Assembly (NCBI GenBank): GCA_963546405.1
Contig: CAUUNL010000005.1
Location: 1-46,076 of the forward strand
Length of the DNA: 46,076 nt
Reading direction: 5' to 3'
From: Abiotrophia defectiva_A
GTDB taxonomy: Bacteria > Bacillota > Bacilli > Lactobacillales > Aerococcaceae
A program made the position numbers and the translations under genes. Of this stretch, positions 7,927-16,991 are shown piece after piece. The notes below the pieces were generated by a model. It was not told where the DNA came from, searched no databases, and saw nothing but the letters and a program-made list of their open reading frames with translations. The first letter of the stretch is position 1, and every line of letters starts with the position of its first letter.

Positions 7927-8271
7927 ATGATTAAGATTAAAGGCCAAGTGGATACCAAAGGCGCTATCCGTCAACTGGAACTGTCCGGTCATGCCGGTGC
8001 AGGAGAGTATGGCGAGGATATTGTCTGTGCGGCAGTATCAAGCCAGGTTATCTCGGTAGAGAATTCACTTGAACGATTAGTCGGGCTGCCCTACGACGTC
8101 CAAGTCGATGAGGTAGCAGGTGGCTACTTGAAGCTGACGGTTCCGGCTTGTTCTAACAAGCAACAGGAGCATGATGCGCAAGTCTTATTGCGTCATTTGG
8201 TGTATGCTTTGGAAGTCCTAGCTGACAATTATCCAGAGTTTATACACCTGAAGATTAACCAAGCAAAATAG
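7927..8271 (+). CDS. prp: Ribosomal-processing cysteine protease Prp (YsxB)
   Basis: Prp removes the N-terminal extension of ribosomal protein L27 in Firmicutes and related groups. The catalytic pair is visible: His22 in SGHAGAGEYG and Cys34 in DIVCAAVS, at the same positions as in characterised Prp. The 114-residue length is normal. The gene lies between rplU and rpmA, 5 bases after the first, with little ribosome site of its own, so translational coupling is likely. The substrate is encoded next door. Confidence 0.96.
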   Translation: MIKIKGQVDTKGAIRQLELSGHAGAGEYGEDIVCAAVSSQVISVENSLERLVGLPYDVQVDEVAGGYLKLTVPACSNKQQEHDAQVLLRHLVYALEVLADNYPEFIHLKINQAK

Positions 8272-8284
8272 GAGGTGCTCGAGA

Positions 8285-8575
8285 ATGTTGAAATTAAACT
8301 TACAATTATTCGCCCACAAAAAAGGGGGGGGTTCGACTTCTAACGGTCGTGACTCTCGTGCAAAACGTTTAGGTGCTAAAGCAGCTGACGGCCAAACCAT
8401 CACTGGTGGTTCTATCTTATACCGTCAACGCGGTACTAAAATCCACCCAGGGGTAAACGTTGGTAAAGGTGGCGACGACACATTGTTCGCATTAGTGGAC
8501 GGCGTGGTACGTTTCGAACGTAAAGGTCGCGACAAGAAACAAGTTTCTGTCTACCCAGTAGCAGTTGAAGCTTAA
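8285..8575 (+). CDS. rpmA: 50S ribosomal protein L27 with cleavable N-terminal extension
   Basis: L27 reaches the peptidyl-transferase centre with its N-terminus. The protein starts with MLKLNLQLF followed by AHKKGGG; the first nine residues are the extension that Prp cuts off after Phe, exposing the mature N-terminus. The body has the usual RDSRAKRLGAK block, and 96 residues is the normal length. An A6G8 run encodes KKGGG; the frame is intact. It ends the operon before a strong terminator. Confidence 0.98.
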   Translation: MLKLNLQLFAHKKGGGSTSNGRDSRAKRLGAKAADGQTITGGSILYRQRGTKIHPGVNVGKGGDDTLFALVDGVVRFERKGRDKKQVSVYPVAVEA

Positions 8576-8583
8576 TAATGAGA

Positions 8584-8615
8584 GAGGTTAGGACTGAGTC
8601 CTAGCCTCTTTTTGC
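8584..8615 (+). terminator. Intrinsic terminator of the rpmA operon
   Basis: GAGGTTAGG pairs with CCTAGCCTC (one G-U pair) around a 7-base loop, followed by a T run. Confidence 0.9.
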
Positions 8616-8696
8616 TTTTTACCATGGGTAAAATCTGGCTCTATGCCCATTTGCCGGGCTTTTGAGTAGCTATGGGTTTCTTCATGCTCAGTCCTA

Positions 8697-8705
8697 TGGT
8701 ATAAT
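8697..8705 (+). promoter_or_regulatory. Extended -10 promoter of ftsW
   Basis: TGG-TATAAT with the -10 at 8700-8705 lies 32 bases before the ftsW ATG; the -35 region is poor. Its position rules out the longer frame from TTG 8662. Confidence 0.7.
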
Positions 8706-8736
8706 ATATGTACTATGTAGGGAGGTCTATCACAGC

Positions 8737-10008
8737 ATGCAAAAAGCAAAGCATCCGAATCATGCCAAGCAGTCAAGACAGCACTTCTTGGCCCAGATTC
8801 GATATAATTTCAGCCGTATGGATTGGTGGATACTCTTGATTGTCGGTCTATTGAGTGTCTATAGCCTGATTATGGTCTATAGTTCAACACAATATTTATT
8901 AGAAAATGGAGCAACAGTTCCCATGCCTCTGCACTATCTTAGCCGTCAAATGTTTGGGATTGGCTTAGGGCTAGCGGTATCGGCAGTGGCTATTTGCCTG
9001 CCTTATCGACTCTATATTGAGCCTTTCTGGCTCTTTGTAGCCAATGGCCTGATTGCCTTCTTAATCTTACTGACGCGTTTTATCGGAGTATCCGGTGGGG
9101 GGGCCAAAAGTTGGCTCAGCTTCATGGGCTTGAACTTCCAACCAGGTGAGTTGGCTAAGATTGGTTTGATTCTCTTGATGGGCATCCTTTGTGTCAAGTC
9201 AAGACGTGAAGTGCTACTAACTAAAGAACGTTGGTTTGCCAATATGGACTATGAATCTGTCATTTCCATCGGTTTGATGCTTTTGGATTTAGTCCTCATT
9301 TTTTTTCAGCCTGATATGGGGATGTTTATGATTATTTCAGCCACTTTATTGTTGGTGGCCCTAGCCTTAATCATGAATAGCAAAACCCAAAAAGGCGTCT
9401 TATTAGCACTTGCATTAGTAGGTGTCGGGCTTGTCACCTGGATTTATACCAATGCGGATAAACTGGCGACCAGTGACCAATATCAATTACGGCGTTTTGG
9501 TTCCTTTGTTAACCCCTTTAAGTATGCCAAGGCAGCGGGTTACCAATTAGTTAACGCCTATATCGCCATAAGTCGTGGTGGCCTCTTTGGCCGGGGGATT
9601 GGTCATTCCTTGACCAAACAAGAAGGCTTGCCAGCGGGTCATACGGACTATATTTTGGCGGTAATTGGGGAAGAGTCAGGCCTAGTGGGCCTAGTCTTGG
9701 TAGTCTTACTACTGTCGGCCTTAATTTTCCTCTGCTTCCGTTGGGCCGCCAAGAGTCAAGACACTTTCCGACGCGCTGTCTTCACCGGGATTGGCTGTCT
9801 GCTCTTAGTTCAATCAAGCCTCAATATCGGTGGGGTATCCGGCTTGGTACCTCTGACCGGGGTTACCTTACCCTTTGTCTCCTATGGGGGGACCAGTATG
9901 GTCTTGACCATGATGTTGGTCGGGGTCTTACAAGTCATGATTATTGAAGAAAAGCGGGTCTTAGAAGCGCAAGTCTCGCAAGTAAAGGAGGACTATCATG
10001 GAATTTAA
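8737..10008 (+). CDS. ftsW: SEDS peptidoglycan polymerase FtsW
   Basis: This is a SEDS-family glycosyltransferase that polymerises lipid II at the division septum together with a class B penicillin-binding protein. It has about ten membrane helices and the family blocks GAKSWLSFMGLNFQPGELAK, QEGLPAGHTDYILAVIGEE and LPFVSYGGTSM. RodA is the close alternative; the following ylbG-rsmD-coaD, a neighbourhood where lactic acid bacteria usually carry ftsW, favours FtsW. ATG 8737 (423 residues) has GGGAGG 11 bases upstream and lies downstream of the promoter. Confidence 0.88.
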   Translation: MQKAKHPNHAKQSRQHFLAQIRYNFSRMDWWILLIVGLLSVYSLIMVYSSTQYLLENGATVPMPLHYLSRQMFGIGLGLAVSAVAICLPYRLYIEPFWLFVANGLIAFLILLTRFIGVSGGGAKSWLSFMGLNFQPGELAKIGLILLMGILCVKSRREVLLTKERWFANMDYESVISIGLMLLDLVLIFFQPDMGMFMIISATLLLVALALIMNSKTQKGVLLALALVGVGLVTWIYTNADKLATSDQYQLRRFGSFVNPFKYAKAAGYQLVNAYIAISRGGLFGRGIGHSLTKQEGLPAGHTDYILAVIGEESGLVGLVLVVLLLSALIFLCFRWAAKSQDTFRRAVFTGIGCLLLVQSSLNIGGVSGLVPLTGVTLPFVSYGGTSMVLTMMLVGVLQVMIIEEKRVLEAQVSQVKEDYHGI

Positions 10009-10381
10009 GATGGTCAAGCGTAAAGAGCTTATTGTCTGGCTCTATTCCTTGAAACAAGTCAAGAATATTCGAAAATACGGGCATGTCCACTATATTAGTG
10101 ATCGGTTACGTTATGTGGTGCTCTACGTCAATGCCAATCAAGTAGACCAAGTGACCCAACAACTCAATCGCCTACACTTCGTTCGTAAGGTGGAAGGTTC
10201 CATGCGTGATGATATCGACATGACCTTTAAGGATGCTATTCCTAACCGCAAGGATCCAGACCTCAAACCAGAGAGTGAGAAGGGCAACTTGGCCGGCCAA
10301 CACAAGGATAATTTCTTATCTGATTTGGCCTCTTCGCTCGATAAGAACGAGGCGGCCGCTGAGAGTGGGACGCCAGCATGA
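9998..10381 (+). CDS. ylbG: YlbG family protein (DUF2129/UPF0298)
   Basis: This is a conserved Firmicutes protein of unknown function. The core, about residues 5-85, has the family pattern ELIVWLYSLKQVKNIRKYG and LRYVVLYVNANQV. At 127 residues it is longer than the roughly 90 typical, owing to a charged, low-complexity C-terminal tail. It overlaps the end of ftsW by 11 bases and shares ATGA with rsmD. Linkage to rsmD and coaD is conserved across Bacilli, but no function should be inferred from this. Confidence 0.93.
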   Translation: MEFKMVKRKELIVWLYSLKQVKNIRKYGHVHYISDRLRYVVLYVNANQVDQVTQQLNRLHFVRKVEGSMRDDIDMTFKDAIPNRKDPDLKPESEKGNLAGQHKDNFLSDLASSLDKNEAAAESGTPA

Positions 10382-10944
10382 GAGTAGTCGCAGGACGTTA
10401 TGGCAGCCGGCCACTTAAGCCTGTTCCGGGCCTCAACACGCGGCCTACTACTGACAAAATTAAGGAAGCCATCTTCTCATCTTTGGGTGGCTTTTTTGAT
10501 GGCGGCCTTTGCCTGGATTTCTATGGGGGGAGTGGAGCTCTAGCTATTGAAGCGGTCTCTCGTGGTATGGACCGCGCGGTTCTAACCGAGAAGTATCGTC
10601 CAGCTCTCAAGACCATAGAGCAAAACATCGTCATGACCAAGGAAGAAGACCGCTTCACGGTTTTAGCCGGGGACAATCGCAAGAGCCTTCAAAGCCTAAA
10701 AGTCTCAGAAGCAGACTTGGTCTTTGACCTGGTCTTATTGGATCCACCCTATGCCAAACAGAAACTAGTAGAAGACATTGAATGGTTGCAAGCCCAAGGC
10801 TTAATCAACCCTGAAACGACCATAGTCTGCGAGACCGATGATGTGACGAACTTGCCAGAGGTCATTGCCGGCTATCAACGCTATCAACACAAACGCTATG
10901 GCCAAACCCAGATTCATTTCTACGGGATGCCAGAAGCGGACTAA
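10378..10944 (+). CDS. rsmD: 16S rRNA (guanine-966-N2) methyltransferase RsmD
   Basis: RsmD methylates G966 of 16S rRNA in the assembling 30S subunit using S-adenosylmethionine. It has the N-terminal RVVAGRYGSRPL and RPTTDKIKEAIFS blocks, the SAM-binding motif LDFYGGSGALAIEA and the catalytic DPPY motif (LVLLDPPYAKQ) near residue 123. The 188-residue length fits. Its ATG overlaps the ylbG stop and coaD follows after 12 bases. Confidence 0.96.
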   Translation: MRVVAGRYGSRPLKPVPGLNTRPTTDKIKEAIFSSLGGFFDGGLCLDFYGGSGALAIEAVSRGMDRAVLTEKYRPALKTIEQNIVMTKEEDRFTVLAGDNRKSLQSLKVSEADLVFDLVLLDPPYAKQKLVEDIEWLQAQGLINPETTIVCETDDVTNLPEVIAGYQRYQHKRYGQTQIHFYGMPEAD

Positions 10945-10956
10945 GGAGGAAGGCTT

Positions 10957-11457
10957 ATGGCCGACAGACAAGAAACCGTGGCTCTCTTTGCTGGGAGTTT
11001 TGATCCCATTACCTTGGGACATGTGGATTTGATTGAACGGGCCAGTCGCCTTTTCAACCGTCTCTATGTGGTGGTGGGAGTTAATGCCCTCAAACAGCCA
11101 CTCTTCAGCTTAGAAGAACGCTTGACCCATTTGCAGGCTTGCTTGGGTCATTTACCTAATGTGTCAATCCAGGTGCTAGAAGGCCAACTCATGGCAGACT
11201 TGGCCAAAGAACTTGGGGCCACTTGCCTAGTACGCGGCCTGCGCCATTCAGGGGATTATGTCTATGAATTACCCATTGCTCAAGCCAATCGGGGCCTCAA
11301 TCCTGACCTGGAGACTATTTTCCTGCAGGCCCAGCCAGCCTATCAGCACATTAGCTCTAGCCTGGTCAAGGAGATTGCCAGCTATGGCGGCGATTTGACC
11401 AGTTTGGTGCCAGCTAACCTTCTTGGTCCGCTCCAGTCTAAATATCAAAGTAAATAA
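10957..11457 (+). CDS. coaD: Phosphopantetheine adenylyltransferase CoaD
   Basis: CoaD transfers AMP from ATP to 4'-phosphopantetheine, the penultimate step of coenzyme A synthesis. The nucleotidyltransferase motif (T/H)xGH is in AGSFDPITLGHVDLI near residues 9-23, and the C-terminal signature ISSSLVKEIA corresponds to the usual ISSSxVKE block. Length (166) is normal. AAGGAGG precedes the ATG. It closes the ftsW-ylbG-rsmD-coaD transcript. Confidence 0.97.
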   Translation: MADRQETVALFAGSFDPITLGHVDLIERASRLFNRLYVVVGVNALKQPLFSLEERLTHLQACLGHLPNVSIQVLEGQLMADLAKELGATCLVRGLRHSGDYVYELPIAQANRGLNPDLETIFLQAQPAYQHISSSLVKEIASYGGDLTSLVPANLLGPLQSKYQSK

Positions 11458-11488
11458 GCGACTGAATCCGGGGATTCAGCGCTTTTTT
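11456..11488 (+). terminator. Intrinsic terminator after coaD
   Basis: CTGAATCC (11462-11469) pairs with GGATTCAG (11472-11479), extended by AAGCG/CGCTT with one bulge, then a T run to 11488. Confidence 0.9.
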
Positions 11489-11533
11489 AATAGGGAAGAT
11501 AACGCCTTTTTCCTTTATTTTAGGGCTAAGGAT

Positions 11534-11542
11534 TGGTAAAAT
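11534..11542 (+). promoter_or_regulatory. Extended -10 promoter of the ymdB-mutS run
   Basis: TGG-TAAAAT (-10 at 11537-11542) lies 32 bases before the ymdB start; no clear -35. Confidence 0.55.
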
Positions 11543-11574
11543 AAAAGAGATGTCAAAAGAGAAAGAGGGAGACC

Positions 11575-12375
11575 ATGAAGCTATTATTTGTTGGCGATAT
11601 TGTGGGCACTGCAGGTATGGAGGCCTTAACTAGCTATCTGCCTTATCTTAAGCAAACCCACCGGCCCCAAGTAACCATCGTCAATGCAGAGAATGCCGCC
11701 GATGGCCGAGGCTTGACCGAGAAACTCTACAAGCAAATATTAAGTCTGGGTGTAGAAGCTATTACCTTGGGCAACCACGCCTTTGATAATCGCGACCTCT
11801 ATAACTTCATAGAAGGAGCCAAGCCTTTGGTCCGGCCGGCTAACTTACCAGCCACAACGCCAGGCAAGGGTATCCACTATGTCCGCTATAACCAATATCA
11901 AGTGGCGGTCATTAATGTCCTGGGTACTGTCTTTATGAACCCGGTCACCAGTCCCTTTCTCATGATTGATGAACTAGTAGATCAGGCCCGTAAGCAAACA
12001 CCTTTTATCTTTGTGGATTGCCATGCGGAAGCGACTAGCGAGAAGTTGGCCCTAGCCCACTATTTAGATGGCCGCGTATCGGCTGTCGTTGGGACTCACA
12101 CTCATGTTCAAACCAATGATGCCAAGGTCTTGGCAGGGGGCACGGCCAGTCTGACTGACGTTGGCATGACAGGAGCCCAAGACAGTATCCTGGGCTTTGC
12201 GGCCAAGGAAGTCATTCAGCGCTTTACCAGCCAGTTGCCAACACGCCTAGTTCAAGAAAGCAAGGGACCACTGGTGCTCAGTGCTTGCTTGATTGATTTA
12301 GATGATAAGACCGGGCTTGCCAAGTCCATTGTGCCTATTCAGGTGACCCAGGAGTCCCTAAGCAAATACTATTAA
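11575..12375 (+). CDS. ymdB: YmdB family metallophosphodiesterase
   Basis: This is a calcineurin-like metallophosphoesterase of the YmdB family (266 residues, standard). In B. subtilis YmdB hydrolyses cyclic nucleotides and affects biofilm and motility decisions. Metal-ligand motifs are visible in order: GDIVGTAG, NAENAADGRG, GNHAFDN, DCHAEATSEK and GTHTHVQTND. It leads directly into mutS 18 bases later. In lactic acid bacteria the physiological role is not established. Confidence 0.94.
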   Translation: MKLLFVGDIVGTAGMEALTSYLPYLKQTHRPQVTIVNAENAADGRGLTEKLYKQILSLGVEAITLGNHAFDNRDLYNFIEGAKPLVRPANLPATTPGKGIHYVRYNQYQVAVINVLGTVFMNPVTSPFLMIDELVDQARKQTPFIFVDCHAEATSEKLALAHYLDGRVSAVVGTHTHVQTNDAKVLAGGTASLTDVGMTGAQDSILGFAAKEVIQRFTSQLPTRLVQESKGPLVLSACLIDLDDKTGLAKSIVPIQVTQESLSKYY

Positions 12376-12393
12376 GAAGGGAGGATGCCCTCC

Positions 12394-14976
12394 GTGACTG
12401 CAGAAGCTAAAATGACGCCCATGATGGCGCAATATCATGAAATTAAAGCCCAATATCCGGATGCCTTCCTTTTCTATCGTTTGGGGGACTTCTATGAGAT
12501 GTTCTTCGACGATGCCCTTAAGGCTGCCAAGATACTGGAAATTACTTTGACCTCCCGCAATAAGAAGGCTGACAATCCCATTCCCATGTGTGGGGTCCCT
12601 TATCACTCTGCCAAAGACTATATCAAACGTCTGATTGAGTCGGGCAATAAGGTAGCCATCTGCGAGCAGGTGGAAGATCCAAAACTAACCAAGGGCATGG
12701 TCAAACGGGAAGTGGTCCAAGTCATTACGCCTGGGACCTTGATTGAAGAAGAAGCCCTTGAAGTCAAGGAAAATAACTACTTAGTGGCCTTACGTCAGGA
12801 AGGCCAGACCTTCTACCTGGCGGCCATTGATGTCTCCACTGGTGAAATCAAAGTCACCCAGACACCAAGACGAGCCCAGCTCTTTAGCGAGCTCTATGCC
12901 CTCAAGCCAAGCGAGATGGTTGTCGATAGTAGTCTAGATAGCGAGGTCAAAGACCAAATCAGCCAGCAATTGGCTATTTATCTGTCTAGCTTTGACCTGA
13001 CCGACCAGACTGAAGTTGGCACCCAGTGGGTGCTAGACCAAGCCAGCCCTCAAGAAGCCAGCCTCTTGAATCTCTTGCTAGCTTATCTCTATAGCATTCA
13101 AAAACAAGCCCTGGGCCATCTACAGCCCGTTGTCCGCTATGCTTTAGCCGATTATCTGCAAATGAATCATTTTGCTAAAAGTCAGTTGGAGTTAACCAAA
13201 TCTCTGAGAACAGGGCGCAAGAAGGGCAGTCTGCTCTGGCTGATTGACCACACCAAGACGGCCATGGGTGGCCGCATGCTGCATCAGTGGCTGGAAAAGC
13301 CTCTTATTGATGAAGGTATTCTGCGCCAGCGTCACCAACAGGTGGCCCAACTCATGTCGGCCTACTTCGAACGCTTGGACCTAATTGCGGCCTTTGAGAC
13401 TGTCTACGACTTGGAGCGTCTGGTGACGCGGATTAGTTTGGGGACAGCCAATGCTCGTGACGTGGACCATTTGCGCCAATCCCTTGGTCAAATCCCGCAT
13501 ATTAACCGGATTTTAGACGGACTTAATGCTAGCCAGAATCAGGTACTCTTTGAAGGTTTGCCTGATTTTCAGGAACTCTACCAGCTCATTGACACGGTCT
13601 TGGCAGATGAGCCCCCAATATCTGTGACCGAAGGCAATATCATTCGGCCAGGCTACCATGAGGAATTGGACCAATACCGGGATGCTTTAGCTAATGGCCA
13701 CCAATGGTTGGCGGAATTGCAACAACGTGAACGCGATCGAACAGGGCTTAAAACCCTCAAAGTCGGCTACAACAAGGTTTTTGGCTACTACATTGAAATG
13801 AGCCGTCTCCAATCCGCCAACTTTGATGATCCGCGCTATATCCGCAAGCAAACCCTCAGCAATGCAGAGCGTTTCATTACGGAGGAACTTAAGCAACTTG
13901 AAACTACCATCTTGGGTGCCCAAGAAAAGGCCACCCAGTTAGAATATCAACTCTTCACCGAGTTACGCCAAGCCATTGCGGCTTATACAGGCCAGTTACA
14001 GACTTTGGCTAGCCAGATTGCCAGCCTAGATGTCTTAGCTAACTTTGCTAGTCTAAGTGAGCGAGAAGATTACTGTCAGCCAGAATTGGTGGCAGAAGCC
14101 AAGCATTTCCAACTGGAGGCTAGCCGCCATCCAGCCTTAGAGAAATTGATTGGCAAGGCTGCTTTTGTGCCTAATGACTTTGTCCTCTTACCAGATCAAC
14201 CATTGCTGCTTCTAACAGGTCCTAACATGTCCGGGAAGAGCACCTATATGCGGCAGATTGCCTTCTGCGTCATTCTCAATCAGATTGGTTGTTTTGTGCC
14301 GGCTAAGTCGGCCAAGCTGCCAATTGTCGATAAGATTTTCACGCGTATTGGGGCTTCTGATGATATTTCTAGTGGTCAGTCGACCTTCATGGTGGAAATG
14401 ATGGAGACCAATGTAGCCTTGCGCGAAGCCACACCACGTTCGCTCCTGCTCTTCGACGAGATTGGGCGGGGGACGGCCACATTCGATGGCATGGCGCTAG
14501 CAGAAGCCATACTTTATTACCTGGCTCAAGAAGTGCAAGCCGCTACCGTCTTCTCCACCCACTACCATGAATTGACTGATTTATCGACTAAATTACCCGT
14601 CTTACGCAATATTCATGTGGGTGCCACCGAGCAAAAGGGCCAAGTAGTCTTCCTACATAAGATTTTGGAAGGGGCTGCCGACAAGAGTTATGGGATTCAT
14701 GTTGCCAAACTAGCCGGCCTACCACAATCTCTATTGGTTCAAAGCCAGGAAGTCTTGCAGGAATTGGAGTCTAACAGCCAATGGCTGAGACGCCAAGAAC
14801 CTGAGAGTGACGGCCAGCTTTCGCTCTTCGACCTACCAGCGACCAAGCCGTCGCCTAAGGTTCTGAGAGAGGACCAGGAGCAAGTGCTCAAGCAACTGGC
14901 TGATTTGGACATTAACCAATTAACACCACTCCAGGCCTTAGAACGCCTGGCTGCCATGCAAGATCAATTAAAGTAA
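12394..14976 (+). CDS. mutS: DNA mismatch repair protein MutS
   Basis: MutS recognises mismatches and recruits MutL. The mismatch-reading FYE motif is in RLGDFYEMF near residue 30, Walker A is LTGPNMSGKST near residue 610, Walker B is LLLFDEIGRGTATFDG, and the composite-site loop is DDISSGQSTFMVEM. The C-terminal helical region (about 800-860) is present. GGGAGG ends just before ATG 12385, too close to use, but 9 bases before GTG 12394; I choose GTG (860 residues). The longer 863-residue form differs by three residues only. Confidence 0.96.
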   Translation: MTAEAKMTPMMAQYHEIKAQYPDAFLFYRLGDFYEMFFDDALKAAKILEITLTSRNKKADNPIPMCGVPYHSAKDYIKRLIESGNKVAICEQVEDPKLTKGMVKREVVQVITPGTLIEEEALEVKENNYLVALRQEGQTFYLAAIDVSTGEIKVTQTPRRAQLFSELYALKPSEMVVDSSLDSEVKDQISQQLAIYLSSFDLTDQTEVGTQWVLDQASPQEASLLNLLLAYLYSIQKQALGHLQPVVRYALADYLQMNHFAKSQLELTKSLRTGRKKGSLLWLIDHTKTAMGGRMLHQWLEKPLIDEGILRQRHQQVAQLMSAYFERLDLIAAFETVYDLERLVTRISLGTANARDVDHLRQSLGQIPHINRILDGLNASQNQVLFEGLPDFQELYQLIDTVLADEPPISVTEGNIIRPGYHEELDQYRDALANGHQWLAELQQRERDRTGLKTLKVGYNKVFGYYIEMSRLQSANFDDPRYIRKQTLSNAERFITEELKQLETTILGAQEKATQLEYQLFTELRQAIAAYTGQLQTLASQIASLDVLANFASLSEREDYCQPELVAEAKHFQLEASRHPALEKLIGKAAFVPNDFVLLPDQPLLLLTGPNMSGKSTYMRQIAFCVILNQIGCFVPAKSAKLPIVDKIFTRIGASDDISSGQSTFMVEMMETNVALREATPRSLLLFDEIGRGTATFDGMALAEAILYYLAQEVQAATVFSTHYHELTDLSTKLPVLRNIHVGATEQKGQVVFLHKILEGAADKSYGIHVAKLAGLPQSLLVQSQEVLQELESNSQWLRRQEPESDGQLSLFDLPATKPSPKVLREDQEQVLKQLADLDINQLTPLQALERLAAMQDQLK

Positions 14977-15008
14977 ATATCTAAAAAGTCATTGAAAGGA
15001 GGGATTTC

Positions 15009-16991
15009 ATGGGCAAGATTCAACAAATGCCAGAAGCCTTAGCCAACCAGATTGCGGCCGGTGAAGTCGTGGAACGTCCCGCTTCAGTCGTTAAGGAGTT
15101 AGTGGAGAATGCCATTGACGCAGGCGCCCAGACCATTCGGGTGGAATTGAGGGAAGCGGGGATTCAGCAGGTCAAGGTTATTGACGATGGGGAAGGCATG
15201 GATGCTGAAGATTTGGCCAAGGCTTTCCTGCCTCACGCCACCAGTAAGCTCTATGATGTCCATGACCTCTTTCAAATCAAATCACTGGGTTTCCGGGGTG
15301 AAGCCCTAGCTAGTATTGGGTCTGTCGCCAAGGTGCGGGTAGAGTCCATGCAGACGGGCGCAGAGGCCGGTCACTATATAGAGATTGCCGGTTCACAGGT
15401 GCAAGCTCAGGGCATGACCAGTGCCCGCAAGGGAACGACCTTGACGGTAGACGGTCTCTTCTATAACACGCCAGCCCGTCTTAAGCATTTAAGTAGTCTG
15501 AAGACAGAGCTCAAACACAGCTTGAACTTTATTCAGGATATTGCCATGGCCTATCCTGACATTCGCTTCCACTTGGTCAATGACGGCCAAACCATCTTCC
15601 AGTCCTTCGGGACAGGGGACTTGCGCCAGACCATTGCCAATGTCTATCAACCGGCGCTAGCTCGCCAGCTCATAGCCTTAGAAGCGGAGAATCTGGACTT
15701 TAAGATTCGAGGCTATATTTCGCCACCTCAGTTGACCCGGACTTCCAAGCACTATATCCACTGGATGATTAATGGCCGGGCCGTTCGTTCCTATGCCTTG
15801 ACTGAGCTCTTGCTACGAGCCTATGGCCGCCAACTCATGATTGGCCGCTATCCTTTGGCTGTCATTGCTATTGAACTAGATCCGCGTCTGGTAGATGTCA
15901 ATGTCCATCCAACCAAGCAGACCGTTCGGCTCAGCAAGGAAAGTGAACTAGGCCAATTGTTGACCCAGGCGGTGGTGGAGAGTCTAGCTAGCCTTAACCC
16001 TGTGCCCAATGCCCAGGTTCAAGAACTGGCAGGTGGCCGACTCTTCCATCAAACAGACAAAGCCAATCCTCAAGGTCCTCTAGCAAGCCAAGTCATGCCC
16101 CTGGACTTGGACGGTAAGGGGAATGAGCCGACATTTGACTCGGCTTATGACGGAGACGATGACTTAAGGTCAAGCCAAGCCAACCGACCAAGTCAGCCAG
16201 CCCAATCAGCGCCAGTCAGCCAGGTGGCAGAAAGCCTAGCGCCTGATTGGCAGGAGGGACAAGTGGAGCCGGTAAGCAAGTTTGAGGAGCTAGCACCTAG
16301 TTCTAGTCAGCCTCCTGAGGCTGAACCAGTAGCCGCTGATAGCCAAGTACAAAGTCAATCAAGTGTTAGTCAGGACTTACGTCCATCCTTTGGACACTTA
16401 CGCTATGTCGGCCAGATTCATGGTACTTATTTGATTGCGGAAAGTCCGGAAGGCTTCTATCTCATTGACCAACATGCGGCCCAAGAGCGAATTCGCTATG
16501 AGGACTTTATGAAGCAGGAAATGGATACCAAGACCCAGCAAACCCTCTTGTTGCCTTATCTCTTCCACTTTAGCCCAGCTGAGTTAGCTGGTTTAGACCA
16601 AGTCTTACCAAGACTGGAAGAATTGGGTATTGTCTTAGAAGCCTTTGGACCTAAGACCTATCAATTGGCTTCTTATCCCACTTGGATAGAAGCCCATGAA
16701 GTAGAACAGACGGTTCGGGATCTGACCGAGCGCTTGGTCAAACAACCAGATTTAAGCATTAACCAAATCAAGGAAGCAGCCCTGATTATGCAGTCCTGCC
16801 GTGGGGCTATTAAGGCCAACCACTACCTAGACGACAGTCAGGCTAGCTATCTCATTCAGGCACTGGATGGTTTGGATGATCCTTTCCACTGTCCACATGG
16901 CCGGCCAGTCTTTGTCCAAATTACCGACAAAACGCTAGAAAAACTATTCAAACGGATCCAAGATCCGCACCAAGGAGGTCACCAATTATGA
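15009..16991 (+). CDS. mutL: DNA mismatch repair protein MutL (endonuclease type)
   Basis: MutL couples mismatch recognition to strand removal. The GHKL ATPase motifs are VVKELVENAIDAGA, DDGEGM, ATSKL and GFRGEALASI. A Ser/Gln/Pro-rich linker spans about residues 340-455. The C-terminal domain has the metal-dependent endonuclease motif DQHAAQERIRYE at about 487-498, with QSCRGAIKANHYL and the CPHGRP motif (Cys about 628), so this MutL should nick DNA itself, as expected in organisms without MutH. It begins 32 bases after mutS behind AAAGGAGG and overlaps msrB by ATGA. Confidence 0.97.
   Translation: MGKIQQMPEALANQIAAGEVVERPASVVKELVENAIDAGAQTIRVELREAGIQQVKVIDDGEGMDAEDLAKAFLPHATSKLYDVHDLFQIKSLGFRGEALASIGSVAKVRVESMQTGAEAGHYIEIAGSQVQAQGMTSARKGTTLTVDGLFYNTPARLKHLSSLKTELKHSLNFIQDIAMAYPDIRFHLVNDGQTIFQSFGTGDLRQTIANVYQPALARQLIALEAENLDFKIRGYISPPQLTRTSKHYIHWMINGRAVRSYALTELLLRAYGRQLMIGRYPLAVIAIELDPRLVDVNVHPTKQTVRLSKESELGQLLTQAVVESLASLNPVPNAQVQELAGGRLFHQTDKANPQGPLASQVMPLDLDGKGNEPTFDSAYDGDDDLRSSQANRPSQPAQSAPVSQVAESLAPDWQEGQVEPVSKFEELAPSSSQPPEAEPVAADSQVQSQSSVSQDLRPSFGHLRYVGQIHGTYLIAESPEGFYLIDQHAAQERIRYEDFMKQEMDTKTQQTLLLPYLFHFSPAELAGLDQVLPRLEELGIVLEAFGPKTYQLASYPTWIEAHEVEQTVRDLTERLVKQPDLSINQIKEAALIMQSCRGAIKANHYLDDSQASYLIQALDGLDDPFHCPHGRPVFVQITDKTLEKLFKRIQDPHQGGHQL

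Noticed and set aside
8317..8332. A6G8 homopolymer run in rpmA considered as a frameshift or slippage site
   Set aside because: The normal reading frame gives the conserved KKGGG of L27 and a full-length protein, so no recoding is needed.
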